64,000 nt of DNA from positions 248,001 to 312,000 of the forward strand of contig NZ_SHMH01000002.1 in NCBI RefSeq assembly GCF_004283755.1. Reading direction: 5' to 3'. A program made the translations under genes and the position numbers. This DNA is from Pseudoxanthomonas winnipegensis. GTDB taxonomy: Bacteria; Pseudomonadota; Gammaproteobacteria; Xanthomonadales; Xanthomonadaceae. The notes beneath the pieces were generated by a model. The model was not told where the DNA came from. It did no database searches and was given only the letters and a program-made list of their open reading frames with translations. Of this stretch, positions 33,659 through 41,261 are shown one piece after another (within the stretch, counting starts at the first letter, position 1; each line of letters opens with the position of its first letter).

Positions 33659-35500
33659 ATGGACGCCTTCGCCTCGGAACTGATCACGCGCCTGGCCACG
33701 ACCAGCGTGCAGACCGCGCTGCTGGTCGCGCTGGTGTGGGCGCTGTGCCGCGCGCTGCCGCGTCTGCCGGCGTCCACGCAATGCTGGCTGTGGTGGACGG
33801 TGGCGCTGCAGGCGGTGATCGGCCTGGTCGCCGCGCCGCTGGAGCTGCCGTGGCTGCCGGCCGCCGCGCGCGCGTCCGTCGTGTCGCCCGTCGTCATGCC
33901 TGCGGCCGAAGCGACCGCGCCGCTCGTGATCGCGCCGGTCGCGCCGCTCGCTTCGGCGCCCACCCTCGCGCCGCTGTGGGCGCTGCCGGCCTGGCAGACG
34001 GTGCTGCTGGCGCTGTGGCTGGCCGGGATCGTCGTGACGGGCCTGCGCACGGCGCTGGCCTGGCGCGCGAGCCGCGCGCTGGTGCGCGCCTCGCATCCCT
34101 GCGACGACGCGGTGCTGTCCGGCGCCCTGCGCCTGGCGGCCGAGGCCCACGGCCTGCGCACCGCACCGCCGCTGCGGCTGTCGCGCCAGATCAGCTCGCC
34201 GCAGCTGGTCGGCGTGCGGCGCCCGGTGCTGCTGCTGCCCACGCCCGAAGCCGCCCGCATCGGCGACGACGAGCTGGACATGGCCCTCACCCACGAGCTG
34301 GTCCACCTGCGTCGCCGCGACCTGTGGTGGGGCCTGCTGCCCGCGCTGGCCCAGCACGTGGCCTTCTTCCATCCGCTGGTGCATTACGCGGTGCGCGAAT
34401 ACGGCGTGGCCCGCGAGGCTGCCGTCGATGCCGCGGTGATCGCCGGCAACCGTCACTGTCGCGGCGATTACGGCCGCCTGCTGGTCCGCCTCGGCGTCGC
34501 GCCGAGACCGGGGGCGGGCCTGGCCAGTGCCTCGCCGTCCTTCCTCAGCCTCAAACGGAGACTGCTCATGCTGCAGAACACGCACTCTTTCCCGCGCATC
34601 GGCGCGGCCCTGATCCTGGCCGGTGTTGCGGTGGCCGGCGTCACTCCGCTGCGGCTGGTGGCGGCCGCGCCGGCCCCGCAGACGCCGGTAGCCGAAGCCA
34701 AGCCCGCTGCCGCCGCGCAACCGGCCGCCGCCGCCGCGCCCGCGGCGCCTGCGGCCCGGGCGGCCGGCATGCGTGCCCTGCTGGCGCCTCCCGCTCCGCC
34801 GCCGCCGCCGCCGCCCGCGCCGCCGGCAAATGCGGTTCCTGCGCCGCCGGCCCCGCCCAAGCCGCCGGTCACGGCGTTCAGCACCCGGGGCCTGTTCCAC
34901 CAGTCGCATGACGCCAGCCGCGACGCCTACGTGCTGGTGCAGGGCAATGAGAGCACGATGAGCGGGTCCTCCGAAGATCTGCGCCGGGCGCGCGCGCTGG
35001 ACGACGGCAAGGGCGTGCTGTTCGTGCGTCGCGCCGGCAAGAGCTACGTGATCCGCGACGCGGCCACCCTGTCGCGCTTCAAGGCGGTGTATGCCGAGAC
35101 CTCTCGCATTGGCGAGGCCCAGGGCAAGCTCGGCGAGCAGCAGGGCGCGCTGGGCGAACGGCAGGGCCGCATCGGCGGGCGCATGGGCGAGATCGGCAGT
35201 CGCCTGGGTGATCTCGCCGTGCGCGAGGCGCAGCTGAGCCTCGCCGGCGGCGACAGCGCCGCCGCACGCAAGGCCATCGAGGACGCCCACCGCGCCACCG
35301 AGAAGGCCCGCGCGGAAATGGAAGACCCGGCCATGCAACGCGAGATGGCCGAGCTGTCCCGCCAGCAGGAGGCGCTGGGCCAGCAGCAGGCCGTGCTGGG
35401 CAAACAGCAGGCCGCCGCCAGCGCACGCGCGCAACGCGAGGCGGAGCTCATCATCAACCAGACCCTCCAGAGCGGCCTCGCCCAGCCCATCGACGGCTGA
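33659..35500 (+). CDS. M56-family (BlaR/MecR-type) membrane metalloprotease with coiled-coil tail
   Basis: A 613-residue protein. The N-terminal half has membrane helices and the zinc motif HELVH (His212, Glu213, His216) followed by HPLVHYAVREYGVAREAAVD, as in the BlaR1/MecR1 sensor protease. There is no penicillin-binding domain. After a proline/alanine linker (about 345-405) comes a small domain with LVQGNESTMSGSSEDL and a long helical tail, in which 7-residue units (LGEQQGA, LGERQGR, IGGRMGE, IGSRLGD) repeat. The signal it senses is thus not obviously a beta-lactam; no beta-lactamase gene is nearby. It pairs with the repressor directly upstream. Confidence 0.9.
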   Translation: MDAFASELITRLATTSVQTALLVALVWALCRALPRLPASTQCWLWWTVALQAVIGLVAAPLELPWLPAAARASVVSPVVMPAAEATAPLVIAPVAPLASAPTLAPLWALPAWQTVLLALWLAGIVVTGLRTALAWRASRALVRASHPCDDAVLSGALRLAAEAHGLRTAPPLRLSRQISSPQLVGVRRPVLLLPTPEAARIGDDELDMALTHELVHLRRRDLWWGLLPALAQHVAFFHPLVHYAVREYGVAREAAVDAAVIAGNRHCRGDYGRLLVRLGVAPRPGAGLASASPSFLSLKRRLLMLQNTHSFPRIGAALILAGVAVAGVTPLRLVAAAPAPQTPVAEAKPAAAAQPAAAAAPAAPAARAAGMRALLAPPAPPPPPPPAPPANAVPAPPAPPKPPVTAFSTRGLFHQSHDASRDAYVLVQGNESTMSGSSEDLRRARALDDGKGVLFVRRAGKSYVIRDAATLSRFKAVYAETSRIGEAQGKLGEQQGALGERQGRIGGRMGEIGSRLGDLAVREAQLSLAGGDSAAARKAIEDAHRATEKARAEMEDPAMQREMAELSRQQEALGQQQAVLGKQQAAASARAQREAELIINQTLQSGLAQPIDG

Positions 35501-35538
35501 GTGCTTGGTGCGAGAAGCGGGCGGGTCGTGAACGAGGC

Positions 35539-35567
35539 TTCGGCACCCGCATGATGCGGGTGCCGAA
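35539..35567 (+). terminator. Hairpin terminator after the M56 protease gene
   Basis: A 13-bp stem (TTCGGCACCCGCA with TGCGGGTGCCGAA) around a TGA loop lies about 40 bases past the stop codon and is followed by a pyrimidine-rich stretch (GCTTTCCGGGTTCTT). Confidence 0.7.
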
Positions 35568-35909
35568 TGCTTTCCGGGTTCTTCGAATCGCGGCACCGCC
35601 GCCGGTCTCGGCACTCGCTGGGCCACGGCGACGGTGAGAGCGAAGCAGACATGCTGCAGGCCGGCATCCCGTCAGTGAGGCGAGCAGCGGCTACGGGACG
35701 CGTCGCGAATCGAAGCTTGGAGCGATCTCCCTGAGCGGCACGCTCAGGGGCCGTCCTCGTCAGCCCTCGGGCATGAACCAGCGTCCCGCAGCGGCTTCCA
35801 TCCGCTTCGCCGCGACAGCGGTGCCGGCTTGTCGGGTAAGATGCGCGCCGGTCTCGGGCACCGGCCGCTTGCTGACGCCATGTCACGGTGAAGCCCCGAA
35901 GCAGTGAAT
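35568..35909. other. Non-coding stretch upstream of the MATE leader
   Basis: No gene is supported. It contains a short hairpin (GCCGGT...ACCGGC near 35850-35868) and a TAAGAT box at 35839-35844 that might be a -10 element for the MATE transcript, without a convincing -35. Confidence 0.35.
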
Positions 35910-35982
35910 CCTCACCCTCGAAGCATTTCGCAGGTGGGCAACGCAAGCGCCCCACCCCCATCGAAATGCCTCGGATGAGGAG
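35910..35982 (+). promoter_or_regulatory. Long structured leader hairpin that covers the MATE ribosome binding site
   Basis: Nested pairings stack into one long hairpin: CCTCA (35910-35914) with TGAGG (35976-35980), CTCG and GCATTTCG (35917-35930) with CGAAATGC and CTCG (35962-35973), and GGTGGG (35933-35938) with CCCACC (35951-35956). The ribosome binding site AGGAG (35978-35982) is partly inside the closing stem, so folding would hide it. I do not match it to a known riboswitch class. Confidence 0.6.
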
Positions 35983-35988
35983 TGAGCG

Positions 35989-37380
35989 ATGTCGTCCCGA
36001 CACGCCCAGCAAGCCGGAGCGGCGCAGCTGTTCCTGACGGCTCCGGTTGGCCGTCTATTCGTTTCCAACGCCCTGCCGATGGCGATCGTGTTGTCGCTGG
36101 GCGGCCTGCTCAATGCGGTCGATGGCGTCTTCGTCGGGCGCTTTGTCGGCCCCGACGCACTGGCGGCCGTCAGCGCGCTCTTTCCCCTGGTCATGCTGAC
36201 CACGGCGCTGTCCGCGCTGGTGGGCGGTGGCCTGTCCAGCCGCATGGCCCGCCACCTGGGTGCCGGGCAACACGCCGCAGCGTTCGATGACCTGCGCGCG
36301 GCACGGGCCTTAGCCCTGGTCATCGGCTTCGGACTGATGGCGCTGTTCCTGACGTGCGGCAGGCCGCTTGCGGCGGCGTTGGCAGGCGGCGGCTCGTGGG
36401 CGGCACAGCTGAGTCACGACTACCTGCGCGTCATCGCGCTGGCCGCGCCCTTGCAGCTGCTGCTCGGCGTCTACGCCGACGCCTCGCGCACCGAGGGCCG
36501 CGCCGCCCTGGTCGCGCGGCTTTCGGTCGTGATGAACCTGGTCAACATCGCGGCCAACGCGGTGCTGATCGCAGGGTGCGGCCTGGGCGTGGCCGGTTCC
36601 GCGCTCGGCACGCTGCTGGCGCAGGCCGTGGGATTGGTCCTGTTGGTCGCCGCACGCCGGCGCGCGGTGCGGGGGTTGCCGACGCCCCCGCGACCCGGCG
36701 CGATTCCCGCCCAGGCCTGGCGCAGCATCCTGCTGCTGGGCCTGCCGGTCAGCCTGGGGCTGCTGGGCACCGTCGTGGTGTCGGCGACGGTGATCCTGGC
36801 GCTGCGCACGGCGCCGGATCGCGAGACGACGCTGGCGGCCTATGGCATCGTGACCCGCCTGATGGGGTTGGCCTTCCTGGTGCAGATGGCCATGGCGCTG
36901 GCGGTGCAGACGATCGTGGGCCATCACCTGGGCGCGGGCCTCCCGCAGCGCGCCACGGCGTGCGTGCGTCTGGGCATGGTCGCCGCCGCGCTCTGGTGCC
37001 TGTGCGTGGCGGTCCTGCTGCTGGCCGGCGGTGCCGAGCTGGGGTGGTGGTTCACCCCCTCGCGCGAGGTTGCCCACGACGTCGCCAGGATCCTGCACGC
37101 ACAGCTGCTGTTCTACGTCTGCTCCGGGCCGCTGCTGGTATTGGCGCTGTCCGTCCAGGCGGCGGGCAGGGCGCGCGAGGCGGCGCTGCTCACGCTGCTC
37201 AAGCCCTGGTTGCTTACTCCGGGACTTGTCCTGATCTGCGTCGCGTCGTGGGGCAGCCGCGCGCTGTGGTGGGCGTTTCCATTGGCGGACGCGATGCTGC
37301 TGTGCGCCGTGTTTGTCGTCTGGCGTCTGCGCCGTGGGCGAGGTCCGGTTGGCGATGCGACCCGCGAGGGGACGCCATGA
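35989..37380 (+). CDS. MATE family efflux transporter
   Basis: A 463-residue inner-membrane exporter with 12 predicted helices in two halves. Typical MATE blocks are LPMAIVLSLGGLLNAVDGVFVGRFVG at the start, SALVGGGLSSRMARHLGAG, the repeat of these in the second half (VVVSATVILALRT, AVQTIVGHHLGAGLPQRA), and LGLPVSLGLLG. It probably exchanges a drug or metabolite against H+ or Na+; the substrate is not readable. Its start is preceded by AGGAGTGAGCG within a leader hairpin. It is coupled to the next gene by an ATGA overlap. Confidence 0.9.
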   Translation: MSSRHAQQAGAAQLFLTAPVGRLFVSNALPMAIVLSLGGLLNAVDGVFVGRFVGPDALAAVSALFPLVMLTTALSALVGGGLSSRMARHLGAGQHAAAFDDLRAARALALVIGFGLMALFLTCGRPLAAALAGGGSWAAQLSHDYLRVIALAAPLQLLLGVYADASRTEGRAALVARLSVVMNLVNIAANAVLIAGCGLGVAGSALGTLLAQAVGLVLLVAARRRAVRGLPTPPRPGAIPAQAWRSILLLGLPVSLGLLGTVVVSATVILALRTAPDRETTLAAYGIVTRLMGLAFLVQMAMALAVQTIVGHHLGAGLPQRATACVRLGMVAAALWCLCVAVLLLAGGAELGWWFTPSREVAHDVARILHAQLLFYVCSGPLLVLALSVQAAGRAREAALLTLLKPWLLTPGLVLICVASWGSRALWWAFPLADAMLLCAVFVVWRLRRGRGPVGDATREGTP

Positions 37381-37811
37381 CCCTGACCCTCATCGAAGCC
37401 AAACGCCAGGCCAAGGCATTGCGCCTGGCGCTGCAGGCGCAGGGGACGGCAATCCGTCATGCCCAGGCGCTGGAGGCGATCGCCGCCCAGCACGGCGCGA
37501 AGGACTGGAACACCTTGCATGCGCGCCTGGCGCGGCAGCAAGGGCTGCCCGCCCTGGACTTGAACGCGCGGGTGCATGGGCGCTACCTGGGGCAGCCTTT
37601 CACCGGCCGCGTCGTGACGTTGTCTGCCGTCGGCGACTTGTTCCGGATCGAGATCCGGCTCGATGCGCCGGTGGATACGGTGCGGTTCGCCAGTTTCTCC
37701 AACCTGCGCAGCCTGGTGCGCGCCACGGTCGATGCGCACGGGCGATCGCCGCAGAAGACCTCCGACGGCGTGCCGCATCTGGTGCTGGACGCAGGCGCCG
37801 GGCGGCGCTGA
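37377..37811 (+). CDS. Glyoxalase-superfamily-like small protein
   Basis: A 144-residue soluble protein. Its first 55 residues (EAKRQAKALRLALQAQG, then RHAQALEAIAAQHGAKDWNTLHARL) match the helical module called the glyoxalase-superfamily protein domain, found fused to or alongside antibiotic-resistance-like glyoxalases. The rest (VHGRYLGQPFTGRVVTLSAVGDLFRIEIRLD) is a small beta domain. The start overlaps the stop of the MATE gene, so the two are likely translated together. No biochemical role is established. Confidence 0.75.
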   Translation: MTLTLIEAKRQAKALRLALQAQGTAIRHAQALEAIAAQHGAKDWNTLHARLARQQGLPALDLNARVHGRYLGQPFTGRVVTLSAVGDLFRIEIRLDAPVDTVRFASFSNLRSLVRATVDAHGRSPQKTSDGVPHLVLDAGAGRR

Positions 37812-37921
37812 ACGCGTCCGCGTCGCGACACGTACGCCCGGCATCAGCGGTCGAGCCTCGAATGCGATGCCTGCAGACAGGCGGCCCCGGCGCAGGTTGA
37901 AGTCGTCACCGAAGTGCGCTT

Positions 37922-37954
37922 AGATCGGCCTGCCTGCTCGGAGCAGGCCGATCT
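37922..37954 (+). promoter_or_regulatory. Perfect 12-bp stem hairpin upstream of immunity gene A
   Basis: AGATCGGCCTGC and GCAGGCCGATCT pair around a 9-base loop, ending 23 bases before the start at 37978. A damaged copy (AGATCGGC...GCCGATCT) stands at the same place before immunity gene B (about 40201-40232) and a remnant before gene C. It could be a terminator for the upstream operon or a regulatory site. Confidence 0.55.
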
Positions 37955-37977
37955 CCCTCCCGCCAAGGACGCTGCCC

Positions 37978-38628
37978 ATGAAATCCGCATCGGTCATCGC
38001 GCCCGGCCTTCTTCTGGCGCTCGTCGCCACCGCCTGTGGATCCACGCCCATGCAAAGCCAAGTCCCGCGCACCCATGTGGACGTCAAGGACAACCAGCCC
38101 CCGAAGCCGGTCATCCACCGCAATCCGCATCCCACGGCGTACGAGGTCACCGTGGCCATCAAGGATGCGCCGGGGCCGTTCGAGGTGGTCAAGGCGGCCA
38201 TGCAGTACGAGGTCCTGGACCCCGCCTGCCGTCCCGATCTCGGCGGCATGGCCGGCACGCGCGCCAGCCTGCTGGAGTGGGTGCCCGTCGAGCTGGCGAA
38301 GCAGGCCGATGGCACCTATCGCGGCACGATCTACGACGGGCTTCTGAAGGACGAGGACTACTACGGACTCGGTGTTTGCCATTGGTCGCTGGTGACCGTG
38401 CAGTTCAAGCTGAAGGCGCACGACAACGAGGCAGATACCGAGTTTTCCTATCATCTCTGGCACGAAGATATTGCCGCTGGTGCGGCCAAACGCGCTTACT
38501 TCCCGAGGCGGGCCTACCCAAGCACCTCAATCCCTGGCATGACATTCCCTGGCGAGGAAAAGATCGAGCGTTTCAAGCCAGAAGCCCGCGACAAACTGTT
38601 CACTCTCAATCTGTCCATCAAGGAATGA
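37978..38628 (+). CDS. Candidate immunity lipoprotein A for the T4SS lipase effector
   Basis: A 216-residue lipoprotein: MKSASVIAPGLLLALVATACGS gives a signal peptide and lipobox (Cys20), placing it in the periplasm. The mature part has no domain I can name (blocks PHPTAYEVTVAIKDAPGPF, CRPDLGGMAGTRASLLEW, YYGLGVCHW), with a conserved cysteine pair that may form a disulfide. It stands 6 bases before a toxin gene, which is the usual place of an X-Tfi immunity lipoprotein that neutralises a phospholipase delivered by a rival's type IV system. Two more copies follow. The C-terminal third is visibly more AT-rich than its neighbours, suggesting transfer. Confidence 0.8.
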   Translation: MKSASVIAPGLLLALVATACGSTPMQSQVPRTHVDVKDNQPPKPVIHRNPHPTAYEVTVAIKDAPGPFEVVKAAMQYEVLDPACRPDLGGMAGTRASLLEWVPVELAKQADGTYRGTIYDGLLKDEDYYGLGVCHWSLVTVQFKLKAHDNEADTEFSYHLWHEDIAAGAAKRAYFPRRAYPSTSIPGMTFPGEEKIERFKPEARDKLFTLNLSIKE

Positions 38629-38634
38629 TGTGCC

Positions 38635-39966
38635 ATGACAGTCAGCACTCAGGCGAGTGCAGCGCTTGCTGCTGATGCCTATGTCTTCTATCCCAAGGAC
38701 GACTGGAAGAAGGGCGTCGTCGCCGACGGTGTTGAGTATGAGATCGTCGATCAGGTTTCCAAGCCAAGCGGCTACCAGGGGACGCTCTATCGCAACAAGG
38801 ATACGGGCGAGTTTGTTGTAGCCCATCGCGGCACCGAGTTTGATCGGCAGCTCGTGAAGGACGGCATCGTCGCCGATGGCGGCATGGTGCTGGTGGGTGT
38901 GAATTCTCAGGCGCATGACGCGGTGGCGTTTACCCAACGCGCCATCGATCGGGTCAACGAGATAGGCGCTAACGGGCTCGAGGTCAACCCGCCAATCGTC
39001 GTCGGTCACTCCCTTGGCGGCACGCTTGCTCAGATCAGTGCTTTTGAACTGGGCCTCAAGGGCGAGACCTTCGATGCATACGGCGCCGCAGGCCTGACGC
39101 GGCACATCCCGGAAGGTGGCCAGGACGTGGTCAATCACGTGCGCGCGACCGACTTCGTAAGCGCCGCCAGCCGCCATTACGGTGAAGTCCGCACCTATGC
39201 GACCGAGCAGGACATCGCCGCGCTCAAGGGCCACGGCTACGCCAACGACCACCGCGTGCTGACCGATCTGCGCAATCCGTTCGGCGTGGCGCTCGGTGTC
39301 GGGGTCGTCGCGCACTACAGCAGCAACTTCCTGCCGACCAATCCCGAAGGGGGCGGCTCGATCATCAACGCCGAGGACGCGGCGCGTTACGCCGAGTATC
39401 GGCCGATGATCGACAAGTACCGCGACGACATCCATCTGGTGCATCAGGGCCTGGCCCTGCCGCGCAACGTCGTCCACGGTGTGGCCGATGTGCTGGGCCA
39501 TGGGCGCGAGGCGCGCAATGGGCAGGTCGGTGGCGAGGTCGAGCCGGTCTCCGTGCCGCTGCCGGGCCGTGCGGATCTGCGGCTGGATCCGATGTTCCAG
39601 CAGATCCAGGGGCATGTGGCCCGGCTGGATGCGAGCCTGGGCCGCACGCCGGATGCCGCCAGCGAGCGCATGAGCGCCAGCCTCTACGCCAAGGCGGTCG
39701 AGTCGGGCATGACCCGGGTCGATGGCGTGCATCTGAGCATCGAGGGCGCACAGTCCCGCGCCGGCGAACGCGTGTTCGCCGTGCAGGGCAACCCGTCCGA
39801 TCCGGCGCATCTGCGCACGTCCGTGTCCACGCAGGAGGCGGTGCAGGCGCCGGTCGAGCAGTCCCTCAGCCAGGCCGAGCAGAGCCGAACCCTGCAGCAG
39901 CAGGCGGCCGCGCAGGCGCGGCAGGCGCGGCAGCAGCACGAATCGATGGGTGCGCTCGGCCGCTGA
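38635..39966 (+). CDS. T4SS effector (X-Tfe): class 3-type lipase with C-terminal XVIPCD-like domain
   Basis: A 443-residue predicted toxin with no signal peptide. The N-terminal 230 residues form a lipase: AHRGTEFD (oxyanion-type strand, 63-70), nucleophile Ser126 in VVGHSLGGTLAQ, and acidic and histidine candidates further on. Residues about 310-443 have the Xanthomonadales VirD4-interacting domain pattern: LRLDPMFQQIQGHVARLD, GRTPDAASERMSASL, GMTRVDGVHLS, ERVFAVQGNPSDPAHLR, VSTQEAVQAPVEQSLSQ, then a glutamine-rich tail. Such domains dock cargo to VirD4 for injection into competing bacteria. It follows its immunity candidate by 6 bases. Lipase and docking signatures are seen; killing activity is inferred. 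Confidence 0.88.
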   Translation: MTVSTQASAALAADAYVFYPKDDWKKGVVADGVEYEIVDQVSKPSGYQGTLYRNKDTGEFVVAHRGTEFDRQLVKDGIVADGGMVLVGVNSQAHDAVAFTQRAIDRVNEIGANGLEVNPPIVVGHSLGGTLAQISAFELGLKGETFDAYGAAGLTRHIPEGGQDVVNHVRATDFVSAASRHYGEVRTYATEQDIAALKGHGYANDHRVLTDLRNPFGVALGVGVVAHYSSNFLPTNPEGGGSIINAEDAARYAEYRPMIDKYRDDIHLVHQGLALPRNVVHGVADVLGHGREARNGQVGGEVEPVSVPLPGRADLRLDPMFQQIQGHVARLDASLGRTPDAASERMSASLYAKAVESGMTRVDGVHLSIEGAQSRAGERVFAVQGNPSDPAHLRTSVSTQEAVQAPVEQSLSQAEQSRTLQQQAAAQARQARQQHESMGALGR

Positions 39967-39978
39967 GCGCGTCCTGAC

Positions 39979-40113
39979 GCTACGGCGTCTCTTCGAACGA
40001 CAGCACCTCGCGGTCGTCGGCTTCGGCCTGCACCAGACGCTGGAACAGCTGGACCAGCGTGACCCATCCTGGTGGTTGTGCTCGGCGACGCGGCGCAGGT
40101 TACCGGCGCTGCT
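39979..40113 (-). pseudogene. Displaced copy of the 3' end of mrfB
   Basis: This fragment matches the end of the intact mrfB gene (41962-42097) base for base with about a dozen changes and a small indel; the peptide traces FEE..., EADDREVL and LRRVAEHNHQD can still be read on the reverse strand. It lies right behind the effector, in the same relation that intact mrfB has to the third immunity gene. It marks the edge of a tandem duplication and cannot encode a working protein. Confidence 0.85.
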
Positions 40114-40256
40114 GCAGTAGCGAAGCTGTCTTGTAAGTGCGACGTTCGCACAGGCCTGGCGAGCCACCTCGCAGGTTGAAGTCGCTCTCGAACTGCGCTT
40201 AGATCGGCTTTCATGCTCGGAGCAGGCCGATCTCCTCGTCGCCAAGGACGCTGCCC

Positions 40257-40907
40257 ATGAAATCCGCATCGGTTTTCGCGCTCGGCCTTCTCGTGGCGCT
40301 CGTTGCCACCGCCTGTGGATCCGCGCCCATGCAAAGCCAGGTCCGGCGCACCCATGTGGACGTCAAGGACAACCAGCCCCCGAAGCCGGTCATCCACCGC
40401 AATCCGCATCCCACGGCATATGAGATCACCGTCGCCATCAAGGATGCGCCGGGGCCGTTCGAGGTGGTGAAGGCTGCAATGCAGTACGAGGTGCTTGACC
40501 CGGCATGCCGTCCCGACCTCGGAGGCATGGCTGGAACCCGGGCTAGCCTGCTGGAGTGGGTGCCCGTCGAGCTGGCGAAGCAGGCTGACGGCACCTATCG
40601 CGGCACGATCTACGACGGGCTTCTGAAGGACGAGGACTATTACGGACTCGGTGTCTGCCACTGGTCGCTGGTGACCGTGCAGTTCGTATTGAAGGCGCAT
40701 GACAACGAGGCAGATACCAGATTCTCCTATCATCTCTGGCATGAAGATCTTGCCGCCGGTGCAGCCAAACGCGCGTACTTCCCAAGGCGGCCCTACCCAA
40801 GTACTTCGATCACAGGCATGACATATCCTGGGGAAGAAGACATCGAGCGCTTCAAGCCAGAAGTCCGCGACAAGCTTTTTACTCTCAATCTGTCCATCAA
40901 GGAATAA
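40257..40907 (+). CDS. Candidate immunity lipoprotein B (near-identical copy)
   Basis: A 216-residue lipoprotein that differs from copy A at about 14 positions by my count, mostly at the signal peptide and the C-terminal third. The lipobox cysteine and the conserved block CRPDLGGMAGTRASLLEW are kept. The preceding 87 bases also match the upstream region of copy A. It is followed 6 bases later by a broken effector copy, so it is the immunity half of a duplicated pair whose toxin half has been lost. It likely still protects against effector A. Confidence 0.85.
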   Translation: MKSASVFALGLLVALVATACGSAPMQSQVRRTHVDVKDNQPPKPVIHRNPHPTAYEITVAIKDAPGPFEVVKAAMQYEVLDPACRPDLGGMAGTRASLLEWVPVELAKQADGTYRGTIYDGLLKDEDYYGLGVCHWSLVTVQFVLKAHDNEADTRFSYHLWHEDLAAGAAKRAYFPRRPYPSTSITGMTYPGEEDIERFKPEVRDKLFTLNLSIKE

Positions 40908-40913
40908 TGCGCC

Positions 40914-41202
40914 ATGACGGTCAGCATTCAGGCCAGTACATCGCTTGCTGCTAATACCTATGCCTTCCATCCGAAGAACGACTGGAAGAAGGGCATTGCC
41001 GCCGACGGTGGTGAGTATGAGATCGTCGATCAGGCTTTCAAGCCGAGTGACTAACAGCGGGCGCTCTATCTCAACAAGGATATTGGCGAGTTTGTTGTGG
41101 CGCATCGTGCGCACCGAGTTTGACCAGCAACTCCTAAAGGGTGGCATCGTTGCCATTAGAGGAATGGTGCTGGCGGGGGCGAACTCTCAGGCGCATGATG
41201 CG
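40914..41202 (+). pseudogene. Remnant of a second T4SS lipase effector
   Basis: The first codons read MTVSIQASTSLAANTYAFHP, clearly the same gene as the effector at 38635. There is a TAA at 41052-41054 in frame, then a one-base insertion at about 41107 (CATCGTGCGCACC against CATCGCGGCACC in the intact gene). Homology runs to effector residue about 96 (SQAHDA) and then stops abruptly at the leader of immunity gene C. The catalytic serine and the docking domain are gone. Confidence 0.9.
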
Positions 41203-41261
41203 CTGAGATCGGTTTGCCTGCTCGGAGCTGGAATATTCCCTCGTCGCCAAGGACGCTGCAC

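Noticed and set aside
33215-35500. A beta-lactam resistance cassette
   Set aside because: Regulator and protease are of the BlaI/BlaR kind, but there is no beta-lactamase and no penicillin-binding sensor domain.
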